A DNA stretch of 64,000 nt from the NCBI GenBank assembly GCA_002633005.1, contig NMRA01000295.1, positions 438,240-502,239 on the forward strand, read 5' to 3'. This document shows, in pieces, positions 12,201-49,383 of the stretch; the first letter of the stretch is position 1, and each line of letters starts with the position of its first letter. A model generated the notes under the pieces. The model searched no databases and was not told where the DNA came from. It saw only the letters and a program-made list of their open reading frames with translations. A program made the translations under genes and the position numbers. The stretch is from Phoronis australis. Its lineage: Eukaryota; Phoronida; Phoronidae.

Positions 12201-15200
12201 AAAGTACGTCGAATCCATCCGACAAGAACATAGTGTCATCTCACTAACAGATGCCTATATTCCAAGTTTTGAGAAAATACGTTGAGGACCTCCAAAGATA
12301 CAGAGGTGAGCATAAAAACTAAAATTGCCACTATTGGGCACAACCGTTGTCCGAGAGGTCTGAAATTTGTCGTCATTCGTCAGCTAGATAGGAACACATC
12401 TCCAAATCTCATCAAGATCCTGTGAGGGTTTAGGAGATACAGCTGCACACACCGGTCGGCCAGACAGAGATGAGAGCAATATGCGATCACATATAAGTAT
12501 GTGAGCCCATAAAAATGGGTGCTGCTTATTAGATCCAGTGTTGTCCACATCCTGTTTAGACTAGTCACTGTGTAAAATTTGAATTTTTTCATGGGGAGTT
12601 TCGCTGAATAAATGTGTAGAGTTTGAAAAGCAATGCTGCAAGTTTGAGGTACTGCAAAATAACATGGGCGCGACCAGCCCAAAAAATGGGAGGACTCAAA
12701 TTTTTGAGAATGTGAACCTTCTACTCAGATTCACAGGGTACATTCAGAGATATTAATTGTACATTTGCCGAATTTTGGTAGCTCATGCCCTTTTAGTAGA
12801 CTTTTGCCTTGTTTTCTACTTCTTATAAGTTTTTATTTCTCTGAGGACTTTTCTTGCCCACACTGCCAAATGGGGGCTCGACCCCCCCTGGGTGCGTGCA
12901 CGGATTATTCATTTCTTACACAAATTATGACATTTTGGACTTTCAATACCAATTCAAAACACATATTCCAACACCTCAATACAGCAATTAGCCACAGTAT
13001 GGACATGGACTTTCCAACAAGTACATGACCTTTGTAATTCCACTCAAGTTTAAATTCTCTGTTGTGGGGAACAATGTAATCTATTCAAGATGGAAGTTTG
13101 CGACTTGCGCTTTGGAATACGCCCACAATGACCACGTGTTAGGAAGTGAAATGTTTGAAAATTTGGGCTGCTTTGTCAAAAGGCAAAATGCTGATCAGCT
13201 ACAGTACTAGTCCCATTTCATGACCAAGACGTAACAGAAAATGCCTTACCCTCTTTTTCACAAATTTGAGCGCTCTCTTGTCCCTTGACACCTTCAGCAA
13301 CTCAATGCAGCGCCTCTCGTAGGGGGCAAACCCGGACACTTCACGAACTACATCACGGATGAACTTGGTGTGTTTGTTGAGGGTCTACAGGATAAGATGA
13401 GCAAAACCAAACTTAATAATCGCGCACTAGACTAAGCTGCTTTTGCCTGAAGTTACAATACAATTGGAAGCAATGGAATAATGTAGGCCTTAAAAGGAAC
13501 ATTACGCACGAGAAAACTGGTAACTGGAAATGGAACATGAAATCCATGTTATCCAAGAATGTTATGTTGGCAGAGGTAAACGTCACTTGATAAATGGCAG
13601 AGTAGTTAAACCCATTAGTCGTCAAATTTCAATAAACAAGGGCGATGTCACTAAACCATTAATAAAACCATCAGAACTTGGTATAAAGTACTACAAAGTA
13701 TATATTTTCTGAAAGGTAATGAAATGAGGATTTTAACAATATGTTTTTTATTACTTTTACTTGACATCTGATGTGGCAGTGACAATGGTTGTACAAAAAA
13801 TATCGATTTTTAACGCATTTTGTTGTGTTCATGATCACAAAAAAGTTTTCACACAGATTGATTTCAGCGAATGCCTGGCAGAGAATGGCGAAAGTTGACG
13901 ACTTGCAATACAAGAACAACGCAGAGCGTTGAAATGCGCCTACGATTGTACCGCAAACAGTGTGCTTCTAGGGGTGTTTATTTGTATCAAAAATGGCCAC
14001 TAGATGGCGCAAAAGAACTTGTATGTGTCATCAAAGCTATTTACCAAATTTCATAAAAATCCATTAAGGAACTTCTAAGAAAACCGGAAAACGAAAAAAT
14101 GAAATTGCCACTAAGAGGTTATAAGCGCAAATAAACATAACTGTCACTATGAGGCACCAAAGTAGATAACGTCATCGGAAAATCATTGTCAGACTTAATT
14201 TTCCCATTTCCAAAATCATTCTTAGAGTGGCTTGGTTGACAGAGGGGCAGACACCAAATAACAGGACTTGAAAATAGTAAATATGGCCACAAGGTGGCGC
14301 AAAATGCCTCAAATTTTACCGAAAACCGGATAACAGCATCACCTCACTAATAGATGCCTAACTGCCAAATTTTCTGAAAATCCATTGATGACCATTCAAG
14401 ATAAGAGGTGAACGTAAAAAACTAAAATTGCCAATAGGGGGCACACCCATAGCCCAATTCGTCCAAAAGTTGTCATCCTCTGTGGTCAACTTCATGTAAA
14501 TACACCAGCAAAATTCAATAAAGATCTTATACAGTGTTTAGGAGATACAGCCATGGGCACAAAAAATAAACTAGGAGGCGCCATAGTAGTCCAAGTCATC
14601 GGAAAATAGTCAGCCACCCTCTTCACAGTAAGAGCATATGAGCCAATTTTCAAAATCATCCCTAGAGCGATTTGGTTGATAAAACGGCGGACGCCACAAA
14701 ATAGACTCAAAAATGGCCACTAGGTGGCGCAGTGACCCGAATCAATCCGAAAACGGGAGGATGGCATCATCTCACTAATAGATGCCTAACTGCCAAATTT
14801 TATGAAAATCCGTTAAGGACCTCCAAATCTATAGAGGTAAGCATCAGAAAATTAAAATCGCCACAAGGGGCACACTTGTAGTCGAAGAGGTCCCAAATTC
14901 GTCGTCATCTGTCGTCAGCTTCATGGGAACACATCTGCCAATTCTCATTAAGATCTTGTGAAGGGTTCAGGAGATACAGCCCTGGGCAAAAAAACACACA
15001 AAACTGCCAATAGGAGGCACCACAGTTGTCAAAGTCTTTGGAAAATCATCGTCAGTAGCCCTCTTCAGAGTAAGAACAGTTTGGTTGATAGTACGGCAGA
15101 CGCCAAGACTCGAAAACAGTAAAAATGGCCACTAGGTGGTGCCAAGTACCTCGAATCCGTCCGAAAACGGGAGGATGGCATCATCTCATTAATAGATGCC

Positions 15201-15823
15201 AAACTGCCAAATTTTATGAAAATCTGTCAAGGACCTCCGAAGATAGAGGTAAGCGTAAAAAACTTGCCACAAGGGGACACACTAGTAGTCGGAAAGGTCC
15301 GAAATTTGTTGCCGTTTGTCGCCAGCTTCATAAGAACACATCTGTCAAATCTCATCAAGATCCTGTGAGGGGTTTAGGAGATACAGCTGCGAACGCCTGA
15401 TGCCCAGACAGAGATGACGGCAATATGCGACCACATATAAATATGTGAGCACATAAAAATCACAACTGCTTTTGTCTTGCATGTGCAACACTCAGAAAAG
15501 GCGTTTTCACTCATTAAACTGATGTCCTTCAGCAGCCATTAATTAGGACACTTTAACAACTTTAAATTAAAAGAATTCACCATTTTTTGTTAGAAAAAAT
15601 ATGATCACGCACAGAAGCTAATTTCTAGGTTAACAAACCAGAGTCCACAAAACAAGACCAGGTATCTAGATTGTAACTACCACCTGCTTGCCATCGCAGC
15701 GAGGTCTACATTCTACTGTATAACACATACCCCCTTCCTTCTGGATGGACGAGGTTTGGTGGCGTTCTTCGTGACCTTGTGACCTTTCTTGAGGCCACAT
15801 GCCATCTCGTATCTCAACACCAT
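9201..15823 (-). CDS. RPL36: 60S ribosomal protein eL36, complete coding region (3 coding exons)
   Basis: Large-subunit ribosomal protein eL36, a cytosolic translation component. Coding exons on the - strand are 15823-15731 (31 codons), 13384-13250 (45) and 9290-9201 (29 plus stop). All junctions are phase 0 and GT-AG, giving 105 aa, the same length as human RPL36. Hallmarks are [11 protein letters not shown] and PRPSRRKG in exon 1, NKHTKFIRD and GFAPYERR in exon 2 and KRKREE with a basic C-terminus in exon 3. The two introns hold the repeat arrays at 9.8-12.97 and 13.9-15.46 kb. The middle copy is probably an allelic duplicate, so the true second intron is likely about 1.5 kb shorter. The gene is tail-to-tail with the SK channel and head-to-head with BLM. 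Confidence 0.95.
9690..11440 (+). repeat. CTCF-core-bearing monomer array, block 1 (RPL36 intron)
   Basis: Eight monomers of about 135-160 bp. Each starts with a core resembling CCACTAGGKGGCGC at 9795 (B), 9934 (C), 10068 (A), 10209 (B), 10354 (C), 10489 (A), 10650 (B) and 10792 (C). Type B cores are preceded by aaaaatgg, type C by aaaattg, and type A by gggcgc and an A-run. Monomers share internal landmarks such as ccaattttca/ccaaatttta and a late gatacag. The block ends in a non-monomer tail with gacagagatga and gcaatatgcga. Coordinates of the outer edges are approximate. Confidence 0.85.
11447..12970 (+). repeat. CTCF-core-bearing monomer array, block 2, near-identical to block 1
   Basis: Starts directly after the single n at 11446 and repeats about 9915-11440 at an offset of about 1535 bp, with only scattered differences. 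Cores are at 11470 (C), 11604 (A), 11745 (B), 11890 (C), 12029 (A), 12187 (B) and 12328 (C). Similarity extends into the non-repetitive tail (about 11110-11440 versus 12650-12970). An allelic copy joined by the assembler explains this better than independent array growth. Confidence 0.85.
13250..13384 (-). CDS. RPL36: RPL36 middle coding exon
   Basis: Forty-five codons, phase 0 on both sides, with acceptor cctgtag and donor gtaagg (minus strand). It encodes [18 protein letters not shown], then [15 protein letters not shown] and [11 protein letters not shown], the most conserved block of eL36. Confidence 0.95.
13910..15460 (+). repeat. CTCF-core-bearing monomer array, block 3, diverged copy
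   Basis: Eleven monomers continuing the same A-B-C cycle: cores at 13997 (B), 14108 (C, degenerate), 14144 (A, degenerate), 14287 (B), 14431 (C), 14568 (A), 14717 (B), 14861 (C), 15007 (A), 15129 (B) and 15267 (C). Its start (about 13915-14010) resembles 9700-9810 and its end (15360-15460) resembles the block 1 tail. It is clearly more diverged from blocks 1 and 2 than they are from each other. It lies in the intron between RPL36 coding exons 1 and 2. Confidence 0.8.
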
Positions 15824-15833
15824 TTTGACTGGT
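15731..15833 (-). CDS. RPL36: RPL36 first coding exon, with 10 nt of 5'UTR
   Basis: ATG at 15823-15821, then 31 codons ([20 protein letters not shown] to SRRKG) and donor gtatgt. An acceptor (tttttcag) lies 10 nt upstream of the ATG, so 15833-15824 is the end of the 5'UTR and a separate leader exon must exist upstream. The frame is open further upstream, but this ATG matches the eL36 N-terminus. Confidence 0.95.
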
Positions 15834-16410
15834 CTGAAAAACACATCAACACACATTAGTGCATACTCTTGACTATCAAAGGCACCAACGACCTTGCATA
15901 ACTCGTAATCACATAACGCAACAGGTTTCTCGGTCCTGGTTACACGTCCATTCATTTACATATGGAAATTGTGGTTAAATACCAACATAGCGAAAAGGCT
16001 CGTGGTCTGGGTATTTCGCGCTTAATAATTTTTCAGGACTGTCGGATAATATTGATAAATTGAAGGCATTACTGTAGAATTTTAGAACTGTAGGTAAGGC
16101 ATTTTTGCATATGTACACGTTCATGGACTGGGCGCTTATTTTAGCTAAAATGACATTGTACATCACAATAAGAAACCAGTTCCAAGAAATACATTTCAAC
16201 TGCTGTGAGAACATGGACCTGTCTTCTGCCTTTGCCCCCTTACCATTGTTTTGTACTAGTCTACAAATTCCTTTATGCACGACCACACACTGTGATCTTT
16301 TGTCTAGACCAAACGCGTAATTGGTGACATCTACTAATTGAATAGGATCGCACTGCATCAATGTTGTTTACTGCCGGAGCATCGACAGTTGACACACTGA
16401 CCAACCTGAA

Positions 16411-17209
16411 CATACACTATATAAATACTACAAGGTATGACACTCCGGACTAGAATTTCCACGTGTGCTTCACTTCAGCCGTCCATAGCAAACATAAAAC
16501 TCAATAAATTTTCAATAAAAATAGGGATCAACAAACCATGAGGAATTGTTCTTTCTCCCAATATCATTTAGTGTCCAGCTCCACCGAGTTCGCAAAAAAA
16601 TTCGCGGTCAAAGCACACAAATCTTCCCAAAAAGTTGCTGCACACCAGCAATATGCTACCCGGAAATTGCCAGTTTGTCCCATCAATAACTCCAGTTAGC
16701 CAGACTATTTCGTAACCTTCCATGGTTAACCTGCTTGACCTTGACCGCGTGAAGCACATTGCTAATGTGCAGAAATTTTTTGAGATTTTTGTGCTTTGAC
16801 AGCGAATTTGTTGCAAACTCAGTGGAGCAGGACACTATAAATGGCATTGGCAGAAAAAACAATTCCTCATGGTTTGTTGAACCCGTTTTATGTAAATTTA
16901 TAGTTTTGTGTTTGCTATGGACGGCTGAAGTGAAGCACCTGTGGAATTCTTTTTTATAATACCATCCACGGTGTCCTGTTCCAGCGACTTCGTAAGAAAT
17001 TCGCAGTCAAAGAACAAAAATTTCCCAAAAAGTCCAAACACACTTAAACTGTGAACGGCTAGAGGTCAAGGACGGTTCATGGTTTGTTGAACCCCTGTTT
17101 TGTGTAACTTTATTAAGTTATGTGTTTGATATGGACGGCTGAATCGAAGCAGCCATGGAATTTCTAGCCTGGAGTGTCATACCTTGTAGTATTATATGTA
17201 GTGTATTGG
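16411..17209. mobile_element. Foldback/MITE-like element, left-truncated copy
   Basis: The left arm (actacaaggtatgacactcc, from 16427) is the inverse of the right arm ending near 17206 (ggagtgtcataccttgtagt). Inside are further inverted copies of the segment containing tatggacggctga (near 16480, 16915 and 17130), so the element is internally folded. No coding capacity is seen. A second copy with longer arms lies at 54715-55168. The outermost arm segment present in that copy is missing on the left side here and is interrupted on the right by the insertion at 17210. Confidence 0.7.
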
Positions 17210-18950
17210 TAGGGTGAGCAAACCAATATGGCGGAAATTCAGCAAGAGCGAAATTTTGCCATTTTTCATGATTTTCACAAGGTCATATCTATTAGCATAC
17301 TAAGTGGTGGAAAATGAAAAGTATGCCAGTGAAATATTTAATTTTTCTTCTTTCTATTGATATCCATTACAAAAAATTTGGACATTAATAAGTATTTTTA
17401 AAAATTGAAGTAAAGCGAGCACTTCACAAATTTTTCACTCACCGGTAAATTCTTGTGACTTTCAGTAGGGGTCAAACTTTCAGCTGTTAAATGGCCGTTA
17501 CTGAACCGATTTTAATGATATTTATATCAAACTGTTTGCTACAAAATTCTGCTTTCAACCCTGAGTGTACACTTTTTATTTTTTTGACAAAAATATGAGA
17601 AAATGTACTTTTTTTAATTTACTGCCTCGCCACTCTCTCACCTGGAAAAATCCTGAAAGTGTACACTCAATGTCATAATCACTTATCATGTCCTAATCCA
17701 TTCCTGATCAAATTTTTTCACTTCATCTCACCATTTCCATTTAGGAACACTTCTAAAAAGGTAACTTCAGTCATTTTTCAAGAACCATGTTGACCTTTCC
17801 AGGGTTCAACCTAAACTCGAACCTGATTGGTCAAATGTATTCAACAGAACCAGTCAAAACTTCTCTAAATTACAAAAAGTGGCCCAAACCTGGTAAAATA
17901 TTTTCATTAAAATAATATAGAATAGTTTTAAAATTTAATTTACTTCAATTTTGGGGATAGAGTCATTTTTTCCTATTTTCTTCAAAAATATTTTTTGTTA
18001 CACTTTTACTACCTCGTGGGGGCGCTGTGATCAGTTTCATTTTTAGAAAATTACATATTTCACCAAAATAAATGTTCAGTCAACGCTGCAGTGCATCAAA
18101 ACATTTTAGAATACAAATATGCTCTTTTTGGATAGTCACCAACACAACACCTCTCAGTTTCTATATTATTTGATAGGAATGAAATTGATTTAAAATTTGT
18201 TGAAATTTTAGGGTCCAATTTAATTTTGTTTAATTAAAAATGCATATTATCATTTTTTTGTCATTTTGTTTGCAACTTGAGATTGCGAAAACATTGATCT
18301 TACTTGGGAAAAAAGATTAATTTACATAACCTCACAGGTTTTAAAATAAATAACGAAATACTCTGAAAAAGACTAGTTTTCTGGTTTTTGCTCATTTTGA
18401 ATTCATTTGTTATGCAAATTTCATTTTTTAGAATTATTTCAAAATCTTTTGGAGCAAAAGAAACATGTTCATTAAACCATAGTAATTCCTGAAGTGTTTT
18501 ATCATTTTCAAGGTAATAAGTTGCTCTCTTTTTAAAACATCACTTGTTCAACTTGGCTTCAGGGGCAAAAATGTCCGGTCACAAGTCGATGGTGAATTTT
18601 TCAATTTTTGTTGTTCTTGTTTGTGCAAAATATAATAGTGTGTGGTTTGGTGTCTATGCCATGTTGTTAACTTACTTGCAAAGGACTCCGCATCTTGTTT
18701 TAAGAGCATTGTGAGCTATGGATTCCCAAATATAGTTGTCTAAACTTGCCATTTTCTGTGGCCTGAAATTTTTGGGTGCCGTTTGCTGAAAAAAAGGCCA
18801 TTTTTGAGGCTCTAAAATTCAAATAACTCGAGAACCACCGAACCGATTTTAAAAATTCAAAAAGTTTTATAAACGGCATGTCTAAAGCTATCGTTTAACA
18901 TTCTTTTCAAGTGTTTCTGATGAAATTTGTATTTGGGTTTGCTCACCCTA
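17210..18950. mobile_element. 1.74-kb non-coding DNA element with 15-bp terminal inverted repeats and 7-bp target duplication
   Basis: It begins TAGGGTGAGCAAACC and ends with the exact inverse GGTTTGCTCACCCTA. It is flanked by GTATTGG at 17203-17209 and 18951-18957. Removing the element and one GTATTGG gives a sequence that aligns with the uninterrupted related repeat at 55131-55168 (ending gatcagaagctgag). It is AT-rich with no long open frame, so non-autonomous. Termini of the TAGGG type resemble hAT elements, but hAT usually makes 8-bp duplications; I leave the superfamily open. Confidence 0.8.
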
Positions 18951-19014
18951 GTATTGGGGACGATTAGAAGCTGAGCTGTGGGGAGTCTAAGTCTTATTGA
19001 AGAATTTTACAATC

Positions 19015-19265
19015 GTGGGGGGGGGGGCCAATGGATCAGTAGAGAACTGCATCATCAGCTGAGCGCCGGACATTAGAAAGAATGGTGTCAGGAAGGTCGC
19101 TTATGTAGAGTATGAAGAGTGCAGGGCCAAGGACAGAGCCCTGGGGGCACTCCTGACTGGACTGGAGAGGAATTTTAGAACTCGCCATCGACGACAACTC
19201 TCTGTGTTCTATGGGATAGAAATGACTGGATCCAATTGTGGGCGAGACTGGATGTTCCTAACGGA
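19015..19265 (-). pseudogene. Degenerate LINE reverse-transcriptase fragment
   Basis: On the minus strand this reads as the central part of a non-LTR retrotransposon reverse transcriptase. A WIQSFLSHRTQRV-like stretch is followed by a QGSVLGPALFILYISDLPD block and the catalytic ADD motif. The frame is broken by an in-frame stop, a 1-nt insertion just before the QGSVLGP block and a further stop after the ADD region. Only about 80 residues remain. A poly-G run lies at its low-coordinate end. It sits in the first intron of RPL36. Confidence 0.75.
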
Positions 19266-19429
19266 AAACGAGTAAAAAATCTCCAACAGTGCGACATGCT
19301 TAAGAAATAACAAAACTACCGGGTAAAAATATGTGTTTTAAAACTAACAACTGAAAGATATCGACAAATAGTAAAGAGATGCGTGTGAAATAGTTCGATA
19401 TCAACATTGTTAACACAAAACAAACGTAA

Positions 19430-19510
19430 ACCCACCAATATGGCGACAAAAAGGAAGTTCAATGGGCATGCTGGGATATTTATGACGGAAACGGAAACGT
19501 GGTGAGCGCC
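19430..19510. promoter_or_regulatory. Candidate bidirectional RPL36/BLM promoter
   Basis: Three promoter motifs cluster here. A YY1-like AATATGGCG (19437-19445) and an ETS core AGGAAG (19452-19457) are followed by GGGCATGCTGGGA (19464-19476). The inverse of the last, TCCCAGCATGCC, matches the core of the vertebrate ZNF143/THAP11 site. RPL36 would be transcribed leftward from about 19457 and BLM rightward, with its ATG at 19974. The motifs are seen; the promoter function is inferred. Confidence 0.5.
19436..19457 (-). other. RPL36: Proposed RPL36 5'TOP leader exon
   Basis: The minus strand reads CTTCCTTTTTGTCGCCATATTG followed by gtgggt. An initiating C in a pyrimidine tract is the 5'TOP hallmark of ribosomal protein mRNAs. 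GCCATATTG just downstream resembles the YY1-type element often found at their start sites. Splicing to the acceptor at 15834 would give a 32-nt leader, typical for this gene class. No other TOP-like tract with a donor was noticed upstream of RPL36. No transcript evidence is available. Confidence 0.5.
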
Positions 19511-19973
19511 TTTTACAAAGCTCTTATCTGCATAAACAAGTTATCCACGTCTAGTTGAAAGCCAGGTAATTGGTATTTGATATTAACAACTAGCACTAGG
19601 ATGCCGTGGGTTACGTAATCAACACTTGGTGTGCGAAATTTTTGCACTCTTCTGCGTGTTCCGTGCCCGTGTTACCATTTGCATACTGAGTGAAATGACC
19701 ATCGCCTCTGCTCTGTTGTGTTGGCCCGACCAGAGGCAGAGCAGAGGCGATGCAGCTCCTATAGGAGCTCCATACGCCGGAAGCTTTTCGGCTTGTTGTC
19801 GTACTCAACCAATTGTTCCACTTCAAAGTTATGCTCTGGATAGGATTACTTGGCGAATGCTGCATTGGTTCGCGGTAGTGATAGTGATGGAACTTGATGA
19901 GCCAATAATCTGTTGACTTATATTGTAATACCACACTCCCTATTACAGATGTCATGCGTGTTGCGATTGGACG

Positions 19974-47466
<27,493 letters not shown>

Positions 47467-47873
47467 CATCGGCAATTGAATATTTGTAACTTCTCAGTTG
47501 CTGCAGGTGGCTCATAAAATGCTGCACTGTTGTATTTTGGTCTTGCCTGGTGTATACACGTGCCACTCAGCTGTGTAGACACTTTTGTGTATAAAGATTC
47601 ACAAAACATGGCTTTCATGCTAGACTAGCTACATTCTAGGTCAGGTAAATGTTAGACTTGTTCTTTTAGTTGTGCAGGTTCATAAACCACCACCTCTTTG
47701 CTGTCACAGAATCTGAAAGAATGTCATAGAAAAGGCCATTATGAAAATATTTGTTTACTTAGCCCCATCATCCATCTGAGTTAAGTCTGGTCTGGGATAA
47801 AATTTTTTCGTCAGCGCATATTAATTTCTTTGCAAATTTTCTTCTCAAAGCTGTCGTGTTTTGTCAGATTTCA

Positions 47874-47879
47874 AATAAA
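47874..47879 (+). terminator. BLM: Poly(A) signal of BLM
   Basis: AATAAA about 410 bp after the BLM stop. A second AATAAA at 48751-48756 could give a longer 3'UTR. Confidence 0.6.
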
Positions 47880-49278
47880 ATGTTTTTGTCCGGAGCTTGG
47901 AATTTTCCTCTCTTAAGAGGATTTCCTCTTTTCTAGTTTCGATTTCCTCTTTTAATTTTCAGTTTCTTCTTAAGTTATTTGTTCTCATTTTTATCATTAT
48001 TTTGTCTTCATTCATGCAAAAACATATATTTCAATTAAATTTTACAACACAAAAAGTGTTTGTATCACACAAGCCTATTTATTTGAGGAACAATACTTCA
48101 CTTGGAAAATTTTTCCTCTTTTTGTCATTGGTCATTCCAAGTCCTATGCGTCACGCTCGTGTTTTACGGTTGTTGCAAACTGGCTACATTAAATTTGTGA
48201 ATGCCCCTGGCTTTTCACACAATACTGTCTAATGGCAGCCGTGGTACTTCATATGCTGCAGCTGCTCAATAATAATTTACGTAAATGTATATTCAGTTGT
48301 CCTCCGTGCTGTGCTCGAAATTACGAGTGACATGACTTAGATTTAGCATGAAGGTGTCTTCCATTATGTTGATACGATCAAGTCTATTTTATTATGTATG
48401 TAATTCATCTGTTGTTAATGTAATATGTATTTAAGATTGTTGTTCAAACGTGAGAGTTCACATATTACAACATAGAAAATTTCTCACACCCCCTCCCCCT
48501 CTGTCTTTACCCGTCATCATGATACAAACGCCCCACCCCCCAATGTAGTTTGTTTGATAGCTCCGGCTTAATAACTTCACAAAATCTTTCCAATTCAAGG
48601 AAGTAATCTGGATTTCAAAAAAGGGCACCCAAAATGGGCTTCCCCATTATTTTAAGACGTCCATGACCAATTACGCACGAGTGCATTGTTATGACCCCAA
48701 GTCAGATTGTTATTATAGAGTCAGTTGTTACTATTAAGACAAGGATCTGCAATAAAGTTTATCATGTAGTACATCACATCTTCAAATTTTTATTCTGGAC
48801 CTGGACTGGCTAATGAACCCTCCACAGCTGATGTTAACAAATTAAAAAGGAAACACCAATGCCTACTTGAGCCTACAAATGATGCACAGGGCATCCCAGT
48901 TTGTGTGTCTGAATTTGAGTAAGGATGTTCATTTGCCCCCACCCCCACTTAGTGGAAAATTCAAACCAGATTCAGGAATATTCAGTTGTACTCACAATGC
49001 TAAAAAAAACGCGGCAGGGAATACATGAGCCCTCGAGGAACATGTTCAACAACCCAAGTTGTCAGAACACGACAATGTACATAAATTAAGCACATGCAGC
49101 CGTGTGAGAAACGAGAAATTTTTTTCGAAAAAAAATTCAGAATACAAGGGCATGGATACAAATACGCCACCGTGTGGTGTATATTACTTGCCCGTCAACA
49201 GGAAATTTCCTTTTATAACAAATACCAAATACACATAAATCTTGTGAACGACTTGAAACACGACACTTTTCAAGAGGG

Positions 49279-49284
49279 TTTATT
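49279..49284 (-). terminator. Poly(A) signal of the zinc-finger gene
   Basis: TTTATT on +, i.e. AATAAA on -, about 100 bp past the zinc-finger stop codon. Confidence 0.6.
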
Positions 49285-49383
49285 AAATTTTGTGCATTTT
49301 CATTCATGGCATTAACAACAACTAGAGCACAACAAAAAATTCCAGCCCAATATACACACTACACAATTTTTCAACATCCTATC

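Larger units (their letters stand above)
15834..19435 (-). other. RPL36: RPL36 leader intron (5'UTR intron)
   Basis: Inferred intron between the proposed TOP leader exon (19457-19436) and the 5'UTR acceptor at 15834. Apart from the foldback element, the nested 1.74-kb element and the reverse-transcriptase fragment, no gene is seen. The 128-codon frame on - (15975-16361) has no recognisable features. Confidence 0.5.

Noticed and set aside
10844-12682. Frames of 91 and 100 codons on minus that resemble each other
   Set aside because: They are the same non-coding repeat tail in blocks 1 and 2; similarity reflects the duplication, not a gene family.
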